Origin: Meira nashicola
Lineage: Eukaryota; Basidiomycota; Exobasidiomycetes; Exobasidiales; Brachybasidiaceae
Assembly: GCA_001600355.1 (NCBI GenBank)
Contig: BCJU01000002.1
Span: 186,001 to 250,000 of the forward strand
Direction of reading: 5' to 3'
DNA: 64,000 nt
Shown in pieces: positions 63,496 through 64,000 of this stretch (position 1 is its first letter; each line of letters starts with the position of its first letter). A program made the position numbers and the translations under genes. The notes beneath the pieces are model-generated. The model did no database searches, had not been told where the DNA came from, and saw nothing but the letters and a program-made list of their open reading frames with translations.

Positions 63496-64000
63496 CAGAG
63501 GCAGGTGATCATTAAATAAGAACAAGAAAGCCTGCTTGAATCAAAGAAGACAATGATTTGATATACTTGAATTGATCGATTGCCCTTCCTTATGTATATA
63601 CCTTGTGATCGTGTGGAGACAGGTGAAGCAAAAAGTGATGTTGTTCTCAAAATTCTTCTCGTGAAAAAAACCCTAAATCCTTCACGCCAAAGCAATACTT
63701 ACGCAAAACGCACGCCTGGCGCGCGATCAGAGCATTTCCCTTGATTGGATTAATAATCATTACCTATGTCGCCTATAATAAGAATGATTGTCAATAAAGT
63801 CTAAATATTAAGCCAAAAGTCAAACATTCCCTCTTCTTATCTTTAAGCTAGCAATCAAACGAAGATGTGATAAGTGCTGATTATATTGCCTAACAATGGG
63901 CCTGAAAATCCGTGACTGGGAAAACAAAGCAAAAGAGCGGTATGAGAAACAAGATTAGATGGTACTGGACCAAGAGATGAGAAAGAAAGAAAAAACACAG
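63496..64000. other. Upstream flank of the BolA gene
   Basis: About 500 bp to the window end. No gene supported; a 66-codon minus-strand frame at 63495-63695 overlaps the BolA leader and has no recognisable content. Confidence 0.45.

Overview
The window is nuclear DNA of a fungus, most likely a basidiomycete of the Ustilaginomycotina type. The evidence is mostly intronless genes, short GTGAGT...TACTAAC/CTGAC...AG introns where introns exist, and long serine-rich low-complexity proteins. The set of housekeeping genes is also typically fungal: the ARG5,6 fusion, SEY1, an Rck2/Srk1 kinase and a Ste18-like G gamma. Intergenic DNA is AT-rich. The species assignment is inference only.

Layout. 0.4-2.4 kb: spliced RPS29 and two small secreted orphan proteins. 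2.8-13.1 kb: CSN2 (COP9 signalosome) and BLM10 (proteasome activator) in tandem, then convergent LTV1 (40S biogenesis). 14.5-22.2 kb: a secretome block with a small repeat-containing secreted protein, two intact secreted prolyl oligopeptidase paralogues and, between them, an internally deleted prolyl oligopeptidase pseudogene. 22.6-33.4 kb: two very long Ser-rich proteins (one with a C-terminal CUE/UBA-like end, one with coiled coils) diverging from a 2.5 kb AT-rich gap. 33.8-38.7 kb: RIX1 (60S biogenesis), convergent with an Rck2/Srk1 kinase whose short first exon is hidden upstream. 38.7-41.7 kb: a gene-poor stretch with TGTATGTACATACA palindromes. 41.7-53.2 kb: an orphan Ser-rich protein, a fused PFK2-NudC gene, SPE2 and ARG5,6. 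54.2-63.5 kb: RACK1 with an intronic U24 snoRNA, a SET-domain methyltransferase, SEY1, a G-protein gamma subunit and a BolA protein.

The most striking observation is the single uninterrupted ORF at 44508-46790. It joins a 6-phosphofructo-2-kinase with a degenerate phosphatase half to an apparently full-length NudC, with no in-frame Met available to start NudC separately. Other points of interest are three genes with uORFs ending at or just before the main start (SPE2, SEY1, ARG5,6), a GC-rich palindrome (GCGCCGGCGC-like) recurring four times in AT-rich intergenic DNA, and the prolyl oligopeptidase birth-and-death cluster.

Functionally, translation and ribosome genes are frequent (RPS29, LTV1, RIX1, RACK1/U24, a RKM/SETD-like methyltransferase). 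The stretch ARG5,6-SPE2-RACK1 links arginine/ornithine synthesis, polyamine synthesis and a cross-pathway-control homologue.
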